Below are positions 15,845 through 24,485 of a stretch of 35,230 bases of DNA, piece by piece. The translations under genes were made by a program, and so were the position numbers. The stretch's first letter is position 1. Each line of letters opens with the position of its first letter. The stretch covers positions 1 to 35,230 of the IMG/VR virus record IMGVR_UViG_3300048549_001764; one strand, 5' to 3'. The notes beneath the pieces were generated by a model. That model ran no database searches, was not told where the DNA came from, and saw only the letters and a program-made list of their open reading frames with translations. This DNA comes from a virus.

Positions 15845-16931
15845 CTAACATAGAGGAATATGCATTAATATTGTCTATGTTATCGCAACTAAATTTATGT
15901 AATAGTTTTTTAACGTCTTTTTTATAATCACCTATATTATTGTAATGATTCAATAAAACATTTTTAATTTGCTTGGCGCCCATATCTACATCAAATTCTG
16001 GATAGAAATAACCATAATCCATTAATAATTTTGAATTATGTATTACAGGCATATCTAGATACATTGCTTCTAGGTGAGAATAATTCAATTCATTATATAC
16101 TTGATGACTAATCAACGTTTTCCCAAATTTACAAAAAGCCTCTAAAGAACCCCATCTATTATTAAAAAACATAAACTCTTTGCGCTTTCCTGCTTGAGTA
16201 GATTTGATAAATTCCTTGAAAAATTTTCTTTCTCGTATTTTTTCACAACAAAAAACATTAACAGACTTCAATTCGTTTCCAAAAATTTGATTAAACCTTT
16301 CTGTAATCATAACTGGTATCAAGCAGTTTTTAGAGGTTGTTCTATTCGGCTCAAATATACAAACTTGATTAACTGCATTTTTATCAAAATAAGGATTAAG
16401 GTTTTTTGATTTTAAAAATTCTATTTTTTTATCAACGAAATAGCTCCCCCATATATATGGACAGATTTTAACATTTTCATTTTGATGATAAGCTTTTATA
16501 TAATTTAAAGCAAATCCATAATGCGGCGAAGTCCATATCTGATCAAATTTAAATTTATCAACATTCACTGGAGTTTTCACGCTCTCTGGACCAGTTAAGC
16601 CATGGTGCATGTCATCAAGCAATTTGTTACCATAATGAATTAAAATAAATTTAGTTTTACTACTTCTCTTCTTTAGTGATGAATACATATTTGGCAGTAG
16701 TTCGAATCCGCAAACTAAAACAATATCAAACACCTCATTTTTGTCGCTCAATAAATCATCAAGCATCATACCTTTATGATTTAAGCTTAATGTAGTAGAA
16801 GGTTTGTTTTGGGTTATATAGTAACAGTCGTGACCTGCCTTTTTTAATATTTCATATAAAAATACTATATTCTGTTGCATTCCATTAGTCCAAAAGGCAA
16901 TAGACATATTTACTGTGATTGCAATTTTCAT
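15837..16931 (-). CDS. DUF2827-like GT-B glycosyltransferase, copy 2
   Basis: A 364-residue protein related along its length to the gene immediately upstream. Shared marks include the N-terminal NGMQQNIVFLYEILKKAG, IHYGNKLLDDM, the DQIWTSPHYGFALNY strand, CPYIWGSYFV, FEPNRTTSKNCLIPVMI, and the C-terminal LISHQVYNELNYSHLEAMYLDMPVIHNS and GYFYPEFD. These fit DUF2827, a GT-B-like family found in proteobacterial surface polysaccharide loci and in phages. The LEA-x-x-x-x-x-PVIHNS segment would be the donor-binding region. The ATG overlaps the upstream stop by ATGA. It is probably one of a duplicated pair with diverged acceptor use. Confidence 0.72.
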   Translation of the reverse strand: MKIAITVNMSIAFWTNGMQQNIVFLYEILKKAGHDCYYITQNKPSTTLSLNHKGMMLDDLLSDKNEVFDIVLVCGFELLPNMYSSLKKRSSKTKFILIHYGNKLLDDMHHGLTGPESVKTPVNVDKFKFDQIWTSPHYGFALNYIKAYHQNENVKICPYIWGSYFVDKKIEFLKSKNLNPYFDKNAVNQVCIFEPNRTTSKNCLIPVMITERFNQIFGNELKSVNVFCCEKIRERKFFKEFIKSTQAGKRKEFMFFNNRWGSLEAFCKFGKTLISHQVYNELNYSHLEAMYLDMPVIHNSKLLMDYGYFYPEFDVDMGAKQIKNVLLNHYNNIGDYKKDVKKLLHKFSCDNIDNINAYSSMLDE

Positions 16932-18007
16932 TCAAAAAGTTTTCTATATCTTTCTTGTACAGCTGGGCTTTTTGGGTTATATCTTTCTATAACAGCGCGA
17001 GCTTTTGCATTATAATCTTCAATATTTTTATCATGATAATTTAAAGCTTCATTTAGTTTGATTGCCCCTTGCTTTATGTCGTAGTCCTTATAATAATATC
17101 CTGCGTCTTTAATATGCTCAGAATTATGAACTAATGGTATATTAAAATGAAGTGCCTCAAGATATGTATAGTTTAGTGCGTTCATTAACTGATGAGATAA
17201 AACGATATTACAATCCGAGGAAAAGATCTTGGACACTTTTTCTCTAGAGGAAAAATTAATTTTTCCATTATTAGTTATATCTAATCCCCACATAAAAAAT
17301 TTAAAAAACTTTTTATCAGCTAATTTTTGAGAGCAATAAGACGTTAATTTGTTGAATGAATTTCGATTATAATTCCTGAAATATTCTTCTACGATCATAA
17401 TCGAAGGAAGACAGTGCTTCGTGAGATTTAGATTGGGCTCTAATATCGCAATGTTTTTTTCTCGATCTGGAGAATACAAGCATGTCTTTCCAGTTTTTTT
17501 CCAAATTTCTTCGTGAAGATCTACATATTTACTTGACCATATGTATGGTAATTCTAAAACTCTATCTGTATTATAATAAGTTTTGAAGTAATTAAAAGAA
17601 AATTTATAATGCGGAGATATCCAAGCCTCATCAACTTTATACTTATCAATAGGCATTGCATTATTCCAAGAACATCTTTCTATATCAGCAAGCATAGAAT
17701 TTCCATAAATAACATGAATATTTCTGCATCTCGGATTTTTTTCTTTTATAAAATCAATGTCGCCTCTTTCTAATACAAACGCAGAATTTATTATAAAATT
17801 TAAGCTTTCTGAATATTCTTTAATTTCTCTCTCCTCTATTATAAGGATGTCTGCAGGTGGATCTATACAATTATCAATAGAATGATTAATGCAAATAATA
17901 GGATTAAGCCCTATGTCTTTTATTAATTCTGCCAAAAAAACTATATTTTGCTGAAGCCCGTTGCAAAATAATCCTCTTTCAAAATTCGCGGTTAACAGTA
18001 TGTTCAT
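16928..18007 (-). CDS. DUF2827-like GT-B glycosyltransferase, copy 1
   Basis: A 359-residue paralogue of the following gene and the first sugar-transfer gene in the left arm. The N-terminus MNILLTANFERGLFCNGLQQNIVFL aligns with the same region of copy 2. So do HVIYGNSMLADIE, DEAWISPHYKFSFNYFKTYY, LPYIWSSKYVD, LEPNLNLTKHCLPSIMI and LSHQLMNALNYTYLEALHFNIPLVHNSEHIKDAGYYY. Its start overlaps the stop of the small structural gene by ATGA, so it is translationally tied to structural genes. It is AT-rich, with no membrane segments. Family assignment is good; donor and acceptor sugars are unknown. Confidence 0.72.
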   Translation of the reverse strand: MNILLTANFERGLFCNGLQQNIVFLAELIKDIGLNPIICINHSIDNCIDPPADILIIEEREIKEYSESLNFIINSAFVLERGDIDFIKEKNPRCRNIHVIYGNSMLADIERCSWNNAMPIDKYKVDEAWISPHYKFSFNYFKTYYNTDRVLELPYIWSSKYVDLHEEIWKKTGKTCLYSPDREKNIAILEPNLNLTKHCLPSIMIVEEYFRNYNRNSFNKLTSYCSQKLADKKFFKFFMWGLDITNNGKINFSSREKVSKIFSSDCNIVLSHQLMNALNYTYLEALHFNIPLVHNSEHIKDAGYYYKDYDIKQGAIKLNEALNYHDKNIEDYNAKARAVIERYNPKSPAVQERYRKLFE

Positions 18008-18483
18008 TGTCTATGAATTGATATATCTAAATAATTTCCAGTTTCTAAGATTGTGTCTGAAAATGTTACACTGAAACCTGTCTCTGAAACATTAAATGTT
18101 GAATACGCATAGAAAAAGTCGGAATCTTCTTGAACCCTCATGTTAACATTAACCCTAGGAACAGATGTATGCGTTGCATTATCTCCTATATCTGAGTAAT
18201 TATATGATAAGGTGTCTACTCCAGAAGGAATCAATAAAGAAGTTCCAAAAGCTCTTTCTGAAGTTATAGCTTCATATAAATTATCGCCAAGTCTTCTAAT
18301 TTTTACCCAATCAGAAGTATTATTTTCTCCTGTCTTTTCGTATATATCAAGGGTGTCTGAATCAATATAATGCGAACCAATAATTCCAGCAGCCTTTGCA
18401 CTACCGGAAGGTGGCCCCGCATCAGTGATTAAGGGCTTTCTAATACCAAGATTGGCATTAACGAAAGCTTCAAACGCCCCCAT
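18004..18483 (-). CDS. Small phage structural protein next to portal
   Basis: A 159-residue protein of unrecognised family. The N-terminus MGAFEAFVNANLGIRKPLI is followed by a GSHYIDSDTLDIYEKTG...DWVKIRRLGD segment. That segment resembles the short 'G-x-x-Y-x-D-x-x-x-x-x-x-Y-x-K' strand pair at the head of many phage fibre and decoration proteins. The second half (residues 85-159) is beta-rich, ending FSDTILETGNYLDISIHRQ. It lies 6 nt after the portal stop and overlaps the first DUF2827-like gene by ATGA. A virion role (fibre base, decoration or connector) is inferred from position and composition only. Confidence 0.45.
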   Translation of the reverse strand: MGAFEAFVNANLGIRKPLITDAGPPSGSAKAAGIIGSHYIDSDTLDIYEKTGENNTSDWVKIRRLGDNLYEAITSERAFGTSLLIPSGVDTLSYNYSDIGDNATHTSVPRVNVNMRVQEDSDFFYAYSTFNVSETGFSVTFSDTILETGNYLDISIHRQ

Positions 18484-18489
18484 TAGTAA

Positions 18490-20466
18490 TTATCCCTTTC
18501 TACTACTGTGGAATAAAATGGCGGCAGAATATAAATCCAGGTTATGCTTTAAAGATAACTCCTGAATTTCATTCTTTACATCTAATAACTCTATATTTTC
18601 TGGGCTTTGAATACAACCAATCAATTTATTTTTCCAATCAGACTTATAAGAAGAAACTACTACAGACTCACAAAGTTCATCAATCATAGATTTTTCGCTA
18701 TTCTTGAGTTTGTTTTTTTTCATTTTTTTGCGCATTTCTTTGTAACCTTGATTTCTTAAATCTTCTGTAGAATATATAATTTCTTGAAGATTTTTTCTCG
18801 AGAACAACTCATCTTTGTTTATCGATGCATTATCTTGAGGTATGCCAGAAGTACCTACAGGCCTTCCAACCTCTTGAGTAGGTTGCTGCGCATCACCTTC
18901 TGGTGATATCATCGGCACACCCCCTACAATTGGATTATACATACCATCTCTTCTTTGCTCGATGTATTTTTTCTGAGCAACCTCCATTTCTTCTGGTTTC
19001 GGATAAGAACCTTTTTCCAAGACATCCATGCCTTGTTCAGGCGTTATAATTCCCAATTCCATTAGTCGAGTTGCAACTCTTTGTAGTTGAACTTCATCTT
19101 TTATATCTGCTTGTTCAAATTTTACTGTTGGGTATTTTCTAAAACCTAAGTTTTGACAAATCATTTTAACTTGAGGCTGAAGAAAATCATAAATAAAAGC
19201 GTTTCTAGACTCTTCTAATCTTTCTAAAAATATCTTAGCTTTAACTTGCGTATTACTATACCTTTCATCTCCAACAATTACATTTTGTAGCCCCTCCTTA
19301 ATATCGTTATTTATAACTTCATATTTAGCTGGGCCAACAACCTTCCCTATATCAGGAATAACGAATTGAGCTTTAGTGGTATAGTCACTAACAAGAACTC
19401 TTCCTACGCTTTCATTTTTAAAAAGGTTTTGCATGGCTTCCATGTTTCTTGGATTAATTCCACCTTTATCTGGCTCTGCTCCCATAGTAATGAGCAAGAT
19501 TACATTTTCTATGGTGCGACAAATTGCTTGGTCAATTTGTTTGAGTTCGAGCTTGAAATTTATATCGTCAAGAACAGGGTAACCGAATGGTACAGCAAAC
19601 GGTTCGTAGTCTTGTTTTTTATAAAAAGAGTAAACTAGATGTCCCGGATCTAATTTTATTCTAATTCCGTCGGAATTATATTTTCCGTTTTTAATTTTTT
19701 CTTTGACAGAATCTTCTAGGGCTTCATAAACCTGTTGGTCGTATTCTGTCTTTGGGTTTTTTAATCTCTCTATATCATATTCAGATAATATTTTTTCATA
19801 CAAGCCTGTTTCAAAAGAAGATCCTTTTGTTGCAACTATATCATATGGATTTAATAGAATATATTTTACAGGAAGTTTTCCTGGCTTAAGGGCTAGAGAT
19901 GAGCCATATATTTTCGTTAGTTTTTCAAAGTCAGATTTAGAAAACTTTCCGTCTACTCGATACAGAAAAATGTTCCCACTTCTATAATATTCTCTAAAGT
20001 ACTGATCTTTTAGATTCCATAAATTAATTTTATCAAACCATTTATAAACGAAATCCCTAGAGTTTTGCGTTCCTCCTTCAAGATAAATTTGAGAATTTGC
20101 AAACTCTGACATTACATCGATAGCGTTTCTAAAAACGGCTATATTAGCATATGCTTTTTGACAAAGTTCTATAGAGTCTCTAATATTGACTCCATCACTT
20201 CCGTAAACATACGGTAACATTCCTCCTGAAATGTTAGAAAATCTGTATTTTTTATCAGATTTATGCGTTGCATTTCTTCTCGATACAAAATCTTCAGAAC
20301 TCGATTTTGTTCGACTATAAGCGGCCTTAGACTCCAAGTAATAAGGCTCGCCCGCCGAAGACGGTCCAACTATCGGAACTTCTAAAAAGTTATTTAAAGT
20401 TTGGGACTCACTTTTTTCGAATTTTTTCCAATAATCAGAGCGTTTTATATATTTTCTCTTGCTCAT
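18490..20466 (-). CDS. Phage portal protein
   Basis: About 658 residues. It forms the dodecameric ring at the capsid vertex through which DNA is packaged and ejected. Portal features are FREYYRSGNIFLYRVDG (about 150-166), YILLNPYDIVA, a long alpha/beta stem region with IGKVVGPAKYEVINNDIKEGLQNVIVGDERYSNTQ, and the late LMELGIITPEQGMDVLEKGSYPKPEE. That last motif is typical of C-terminal portal segments. The C-terminus is a charged helical tail. I chose ATG 20466 over GTG 20469 because a TAGACT-17-TATCAT promoter places the transcript start right at this ATG. No terminase is visible; it should lie outside the window. It is the first gene of the minus-strand unit. Confidence 0.85.
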   Translation of the reverse strand: MSKRKYIKRSDYWKKFEKSESQTLNNFLEVPIVGPSSAGEPYYLESKAAYSRTKSSSEDFVSRRNATHKSDKKYRFSNISGGMLPYVYGSDGVNIRDSIELCQKAYANIAVFRNAIDVMSEFANSQIYLEGGTQNSRDFVYKWFDKINLWNLKDQYFREYYRSGNIFLYRVDGKFSKSDFEKLTKIYGSSLALKPGKLPVKYILLNPYDIVATKGSSFETGLYEKILSEYDIERLKNPKTEYDQQVYEALEDSVKEKIKNGKYNSDGIRIKLDPGHLVYSFYKKQDYEPFAVPFGYPVLDDINFKLELKQIDQAICRTIENVILLITMGAEPDKGGINPRNMEAMQNLFKNESVGRVLVSDYTTKAQFVIPDIGKVVGPAKYEVINNDIKEGLQNVIVGDERYSNTQVKAKIFLERLEESRNAFIYDFLQPQVKMICQNLGFRKYPTVKFEQADIKDEVQLQRVATRLMELGIITPEQGMDVLEKGSYPKPEEMEVAQKKYIEQRRDGMYNPIVGGVPMISPEGDAQQPTQEVGRPVGTSGIPQDNASINKDELFSRKNLQEIIYSTEDLRNQGYKEMRKKMKKNKLKNSEKSMIDELCESVVVSSYKSDWKNKLIGCIQSPENIELLDVKNEIQELSLKHNLDLYSAAILFHSSRKG

Positions 20467-20471
20467 CACTT

Positions 20472-20500
20472 ATGATACACGAAAGTCAAAGTAAAGTCTA
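20472..20500 (-). promoter_or_regulatory. Portal promoter, predicted leaderless
   Basis: On the minus strand TAGACT (20500-20495) is followed by a 17-nt spacer and TATCAT (20477-20472). The portal ATG at 20466 begins 6 nt after the end of the hexamer, where transcription would be expected to start. Same layout as the promoters at 23019 and 25181. Confidence 0.55.
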
Positions 20501-20501
20501 T

Positions 20502-20530
20502 AAAAGTTAAAAAGTTAACTTTTAACTTTT
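20502..20530. promoter_or_regulatory. Imperfect palindrome between divergent promoters (candidate operator)
   Basis: The 29 bp hold AAAAGTT-A-AAAAGTT facing AACTTTT-AACTTTT around a GTTAAC centre (20514-20519). The arms match apart from one extra A on the left. Each arm is itself two tandem AAAAGTT units. It lies between the portal -35 (20495-20500) and the right-arm promoter, overlapping the latter's -35 region. Its place suggests a shared operator; a repressor gene was not found in the window. Confidence 0.5.
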
Positions 20531-20554
20531 ACAGATATTTAAAATGTGTATAAC
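20527..20554 (+). promoter_or_regulatory. Candidate right-arm promoter
   Basis: TTTTAC (20527-20532), 16-nt spacer, TATAAC (20549-20554), then ATG at 20561 seven bases after the end of the hexamer. The -35 is weak and overlaps the palindrome. The spacing to the ATG matches the other predicted leaderless starts. Confidence 0.4.
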
Positions 20555-20560
20555 ATGTCT

Positions 20561-20740
20561 ATGTCAGAAAACGAACGACAAAGATGTATAGTTAGCTTGC
20601 CTCGTGGAGAGATAAAAGGAACCATAATTAATAGATACGAAGAGGTAGGGGGGCCAGATGATGGTGCAATTTTTGCAGTCATTGATCTAGATAATGGCCA
20701 ACTCATTACCGTAAGAATGTCAGAGATTTTGCCTGAATAA
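20561..20740 (+). CDS. Small conserved-looking phage protein, unknown function
   Basis: A 59-residue protein from ATG 20561. Earlier in-frame starts at 20546 (GTG) and 20555 (ATG) would add up to five residues. The 20561 start is preferred from promoter spacing. The sequence MSENERQRCIVSLP, GTIINRYEEVGGPDDGAIFAVIDLDNGQLITV looks like a small five-stranded SH3-like barrel with acidic ends. That fold is a guess from strand alternation. It is the first gene of the right arm, just across the divergent region from the portal. Function is not recognised. Confidence 0.5.
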   Translation: MSENERQRCIVSLPRGEIKGTIINRYEEVGGPDDGAIFAVIDLDNGQLITVRMSEILPE

Positions 20741-20755
20741 GTGTAATCATAACTT

Positions 20756-21013
20756 ATGAGCAATCACACACATAACCCTAATTTTAGATATGGTAACGAC
20801 AATAGAGATCTTACCGCAGCAAATAATCCATTTCTTTTTCCTGTAAGCTATCCATCTCAAGGTATGCCTCCGCTAGGGGCAATAAAAGGCAACAAGGGTT
20901 ATTATCCAAATGATAATAAAGGTTATTACATAAATTCAAACAGAGTAGATATTTCTACAATTGACCAACCAAATAAAAAACAACCCCCAAATTCTAACTA
21001 TAAAATCCCATGA
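20756..21013 (+). CDS. Asn/Pro/Gly-rich hypothetical protein
   Basis: An 85-residue low-complexity protein rich in Asn, Pro, Gly and Tyr, with a doubled GNKGYYPN / DNKGYYIN motif (residues about 45-60). No signal peptide or membrane segment is seen, and it is likely disordered. It sits 15 nt after the first small gene, and its stop overlaps the start of the membrane protein by ATGA, suggesting the two are made together. A scaffold or linker role would be speculation. The family is not recognised. Confidence 0.45.
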   Translation: MSNHTHNPNFRYGNDNRDLTAANNPFLFPVSYPSQGMPPLGAIKGNKGYYPNDNKGYYINSNRVDISTIDQPNKKQPPNSNYKIP

Positions 21014-23022
21014 TATTTGCAATATTAACATTGATCTCCGCATTAAGTATTTCTTGCATTGCGGCTTACTTTAGTATAATTGGACTTGCCACCATCTTCC
21101 CAGGTTCCATTGGGGCGGTTATAGCTATGGGCGCAGCCTTAGAAATTGGCAAAATTATTGCAGCTATATGGCTTCACAAAAACTGGAAATTAGCCCCGAC
21201 TACAATAAAAATATATTTATTTTCAGCAATTTTAGTATTAATGGGAATTACAAGCATGGGTATTTTTGGGTTTTTATCAAAATCTCACATTGAACACCAA
21301 AACCACGCAGAAAAGAATCTAGCTCTTGCTTCTCAGGTAGAAACAAAAATTACAAGAGAGCGCGAATTTATTGAAAGACAAAAAGAGCTAATACAACAAA
21401 CCGAAAATAGCAATCAAAACCTTAGCGACAAAAGTCAAGAAAACATAAAACTAGAACAAGAAAAGATAGATCAACTAAATATTCAATTAGAGAAAGATAT
21501 CGCGCTTGACAGCAAAATGCTTTTACCTATTCAATCCAGAATAGATGAATTAAACAAACAGTTAAATGAAGTAAAAAATAAGCCCGGCGGACTTTTTTCA
21601 AACAAAACAAAAGAAATAGAAAAAATTCAAACTGAACAAGCAGAAGAAAGAAAAGAATTGTCTGCAAAAAAATCTGATATTGAATCGCGCATCTCAAAAT
21701 ACAGAAATGAAACATCTACATTAATCTCTGATATACGAAAAAGAATACAAGAATATCAATCTATTGGATTCGAAAAGCCAGATGATGTAAAAAATAAAAT
21801 AGAAGAATATAACAATAAAATTTCTGCTTCATTAGATAAAATTGATGAGCTAGAAAAAGAAAAATTTAATTACGACGATGGCTCTAGACAGCTAGAAGCT
21901 GAAGTCGGACCAATTAAATATGTCGCCGAACTTATATCCGATTTTACTGGAGTAGAATTTGATATAGGTAAAGCGGTAAGAATAGTAATTATAATACTTA
22001 TTTTTGTATTTGACCCGCTTGCAGTGCTTCTCGTATTAGCTGCACACATAAGTCTAACAAAGCATTTTCCTAAATTAACAGAAAGCCAAGAAATAACTTT
22101 TGAAAAAATTGCAGAAATAGAATCTCAAGCTAAACTATTAGAACAACAAGAAATAGAAATATCCGAGAAGAAGAAAGATCTTGATCACGAGAAATCTATA
22201 CTAGAACTAAATGAGGTTCAAGTGAAAAAATATCAAGATGAAATATCAAAAACAAAAGAAGCATTAAGGTTATCAAAAATAGAAGCAGAAAAAAAGTTGC
22301 TAGAACAAGAAGATGTTTCTGTAATTTCGTCAGAAGTTCAACAGCTTATTAGTCAAAAAGAAGCTGCGCAAAAAGAAATTCAACAAATAAAAATAAATAA
22401 AAGCAAGCTTTTAAATAAAGCGGACGAAACAATCAAAAGCGCAAAAGAAATTAAAGCGGTTCTAGGAAATCATCAAAAACACAAAGCTCAAATTGAACAA
22501 TTAAAAAATGAAGTTTGCATGAACGCTGAAAAGTTTAATTCTCTTAAAAACGGAATTCTTGATCTTGAGTCCAGTAATAAACTATTGAGGCAAAACATAA
22601 AATCTTTAAAAGAAGAAAATTCGTCTCTCAAACAAAGAAAGCCGATCGATCCAAATCCAGAGCTCAAAAATAAAATATCTCAATTAATCGATCAAAAAAA
22701 TGAATTACTTCAGCAGAATAAAGAAATTCAAGCTTCAAATTCAGTTATTGGGCGAGTTAATTCTATAGACAATAAGAACTTTGAACTATCTGTATCTTCT
22801 TCTATATCAGGAACACATTTCTATACCAAGCAAGAAAACTTTTCTAATGAACAAGTCAACTTATTTGTATCTCTTAGTTTAGAACTAGATAACGAGAACC
22901 CAAATAGATCTCCTCAAGAGCTAGAAAGCTTATACAATAAAAAAATCAACACAATTATTGACCCAAGAATTAGCAACAGAGAGTATAATAAATTAAACCC
23001 AAACTATAAGTTTTTACCTTGA
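21010..23022 (+). CDS. Coiled-coil membrane protein conserved in marine phages, unknown function
   Basis: A 670-residue protein. Three hydrophobic helices come first (about 2-28, 30-55, 67-90), including GAALEIGKIIAAIWLHKNWK and ITSMGIFGFLSKSHIE. Long coiled coil follows (about 95-300). A fourth membrane helix lies at about 322-348 (VRIVIIILIFVFDPLAVLLVLAA), and a second long coiled coil at about 360-600. The membrane-helix sequences resemble a protein I know from T4-like cyanophages, annotated there only as a hypothetical or structural protein. The likely location is the host inner membrane, with the large coiled coils on one face. Proposed roles could include organising replication or remodelling the cell; nothing in the sequence decides. 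It follows the Asn/Pro-rich gene by ATGA overlap. Confidence 0.7.
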   Translation: MIFAILTLISALSISCIAAYFSIIGLATIFPGSIGAVIAMGAALEIGKIIAAIWLHKNWKLAPTTIKIYLFSAILVLMGITSMGIFGFLSKSHIEHQNHAEKNLALASQVETKITREREFIERQKELIQQTENSNQNLSDKSQENIKLEQEKIDQLNIQLEKDIALDSKMLLPIQSRIDELNKQLNEVKNKPGGLFSNKTKEIEKIQTEQAEERKELSAKKSDIESRISKYRNETSTLISDIRKRIQEYQSIGFEKPDDVKNKIEEYNNKISASLDKIDELEKEKFNYDDGSRQLEAEVGPIKYVAELISDFTGVEFDIGKAVRIVIIILIFVFDPLAVLLVLAAHISLTKHFPKLTESQEITFEKIAEIESQAKLLEQQEIEISEKKKDLDHEKSILELNEVQVKKYQDEISKTKEALRLSKIEAEKKLLEQEDVSVISSEVQQLISQKEAAQKEIQQIKINKSKLLNKADETIKSAKEIKAVLGNHQKHKAQIEQLKNEVCMNAEKFNSLKNGILDLESSNKLLRQNIKSLKEENSSLKQRKPIDPNPELKNKISQLIDQKNELLQQNKEIQASNSVIGRVNSIDNKNFELSVSSSISGTHFYTKQENFSNEQVNLFVSLSLELDNENPNRSPQELESLYNKKINTIIDPRISNREYNKLNPNYKFLP

Positions 23023-23047
23023 CTTTATATATAAACTGGTTTATCAT
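23019..23047 (+). promoter_or_regulatory. Sigma-70-like promoter, predicted leaderless
   Basis: TTGACT (23019-23024), 17-nt spacer, TATCAT (23042-23047). The GTG start of the next gene is at 23054, seven bases after the hexamer end. No Shine-Dalgarno lies between. It begins the recombination block, and its -35 overlaps the stop of the membrane-protein gene. Confidence 0.65.
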
Positions 23048-23053
23048 AACCAG

Positions 23054-23386
23054 GTGAAAGAATTAAATAAAAGAGAGATAATCAAAAAGTTTGTCTCTAC
23101 CCCAAAGAAAAGCACGCGAGCATTTTGGTCAAAAGAGATGAAAGTTCTCAATGATCTTTTGGAAATTTTTCCCAATAGAACATTTTGGACCAAGGCAAGT
23201 ATGCCCAAAGTGGCGTCGCTATTGATGCTTAAATCTGGTTTCGGTTTTGGTGTTTTACAAAAAAAATATAATGAATTTCATTATAAAGTTCCCCCAAAAA
23301 TAGATATACCAATTGGCAAAAAAACTGGAGAAGATAAAATTTTATCGAAAAAACCTAAAACAATTAGAGAATTTATAGATGAGTAA
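23054..23386 (+). CDS. Hypothetical basic phage protein upstream of UvsX
   Basis: A 110-residue, Lys-rich protein with start GTG at 23054. The sequence KKSTRAFWSKEMKVLNDLLEIFPNRTFW looks helical with aromatic anchors, and SLLMLKSGFGFGVLQKKYNEFHYKVP follows. It overlaps the UvsX start by 8 nt (ATGAGTAA), so the two are probably co-translated. Basic charge and position suggest a DNA- or recombinase-associated accessory role; this is inference, and no family is recognised. The GTG is the only start that fits the promoter at 23019. Confidence 0.5.
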   Translation: MKELNKREIIKKFVSTPKKSTRAFWSKEMKVLNDLLEIFPNRTFWTKASMPKVASLLMLKSGFGFGVLQKKYNEFHYKVPPKIDIPIGKKTGEDKILSKKPKTIREFIDE

Positions 23387-24485
23387 AGTAAAAGAAGTTC
23401 AAACTACAGATCAGATCGCAAAGTTTCTTTCCGATAAAGATAATAAAAAATACCATTACAATTTTCACGAAGGAGAGGAATATAAAATTTCTAGCGGCAG
23501 CCTAAACCTTGATATTGCACTTGGCGGCGGACTACCCAGTGGAGCTCACAGGTTCACAGGAATCAATGAAGGAGGAAAAACTAGCTGCGCAATGGCTTTT
23601 GCAAAAAATTTCCAAAAGCATTTTAAGAACAATGGAATGATTATATACATTAAAAGCGAAGGAAGATTTAGCTCTGAAATGATTGAAAGGTCAGGGATTG
23701 ATACGGATCCCGAAAAATTCTTTTGCTTTGATTGTAATATTTTTGAAAAAGTTTTTGAGCTGATCAGAGAATTAGTTTTTAATAATGAAAGCGACAAGAA
23801 ATATATGTTCATTGTAGATAGTGTTGATGCTTTATGTAGGGTCGGAGACATTGACAAGCCTTTTGCCGAATCAGAACAAGTTGCGGGAGGAGCGTTGATT
23901 ACTTCGGTATTTCTTAAAAAAATGGTTTTACCAATCACCAAAATGGGACACACAATGATATTGACTAGTCAAGTTCGAGTTGAAGTCGCAACCAATCCAT
24001 ACGCCGCAAGAGGTGGGCCCAAGGTAAAGCAAGCTGGAGGTAATGCAATTAAGCATTATGCAAACTTTATTTTAGAGTTTGAAGAAAGATACAATTCTGA
24101 TTTAATTTTTAAAAATCCCACAGCAACTAAACTTGATGAAAAAGGAGAACCAATAGGTCATTATTGCAAAATAAAATTCAGAAAAAGCGTCAATGAAAAA
24201 ACAGGATCTACCGTTAGATATCCAATTAAATATGGTCAAAAAAATGGCAAATCAGTATGGAGAGCAAGGGAAATATTAGATATGTTATATTTGTTTAATT
24301 TAATCGAGAAAAAAGGAGCGTGGATATCTGTGTCTGAAGATCTAATAAAAGAGCTGTCAGACAAAAAATTTGAAATAAATGAAAAATTTCAAGGAGAGCA
24401 GAGGTTAATTGATTATTTAGAAGAGAATGAAAAGCTTTCCGATTTTTTATATGAAGACTTTAAAAAGTTAACTAATGCGCTTTAA
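23379..24485 (+). CDS. uvsX: UvsX/RecA-like recombinase
   Basis: A 368-residue ATPase that forms filaments on single-stranded DNA and drives strand exchange in phage recombination-dependent replication and repair. Walker A is FTGINEGGKTSC (GxxxxGKT at 61-68). An acidic residue in the KSEGRFSSE segment may be the RecA catalytic Glu equivalent. Walker B is KYMFIVDSVDAL (141-152). The loop VRVEVATNPYAARGGPKVKQAGGNAIKHYANF (199-230; key residues GG-x-K and QAGGNA) is the UvsX-type DNA-binding region. Length fits phage UvsX (about 350-390). The start overlaps the previous gene by ATGAGTAA and its end overlaps the nuclease by 11 nt. Confidence 0.88.
   Translation: MSKVKEVQTTDQIAKFLSDKDNKKYHYNFHEGEEYKISSGSLNLDIALGGGLPSGAHRFTGINEGGKTSCAMAFAKNFQKHFKNNGMIIYIKSEGRFSSEMIERSGIDTDPEKFFCFDCNIFEKVFELIRELVFNNESDKKYMFIVDSVDALCRVGDIDKPFAESEQVAGGALITSVFLKKMVLPITKMGHTMILTSQVRVEVATNPYAARGGPKVKQAGGNAIKHYANFILEFEERYNSDLIFKNPTATKLDEKGEPIGHYCKIKFRKSVNEKTGSTVRYPIKYGQKNGKSVWRAREILDMLYLFNLIEKKGAWISVSEDLIKELSDKKFEINEKFQGEQRLIDYLEENEKLSDFLYEDFKKLTNAL

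Noticed and set aside
20502-20530. The palindrome as a rho-independent terminator
   Set aside because: It lies between two diverging gene starts, has an A/T-rich stem with only two G-C pairs per arm, and no gene ends into it.
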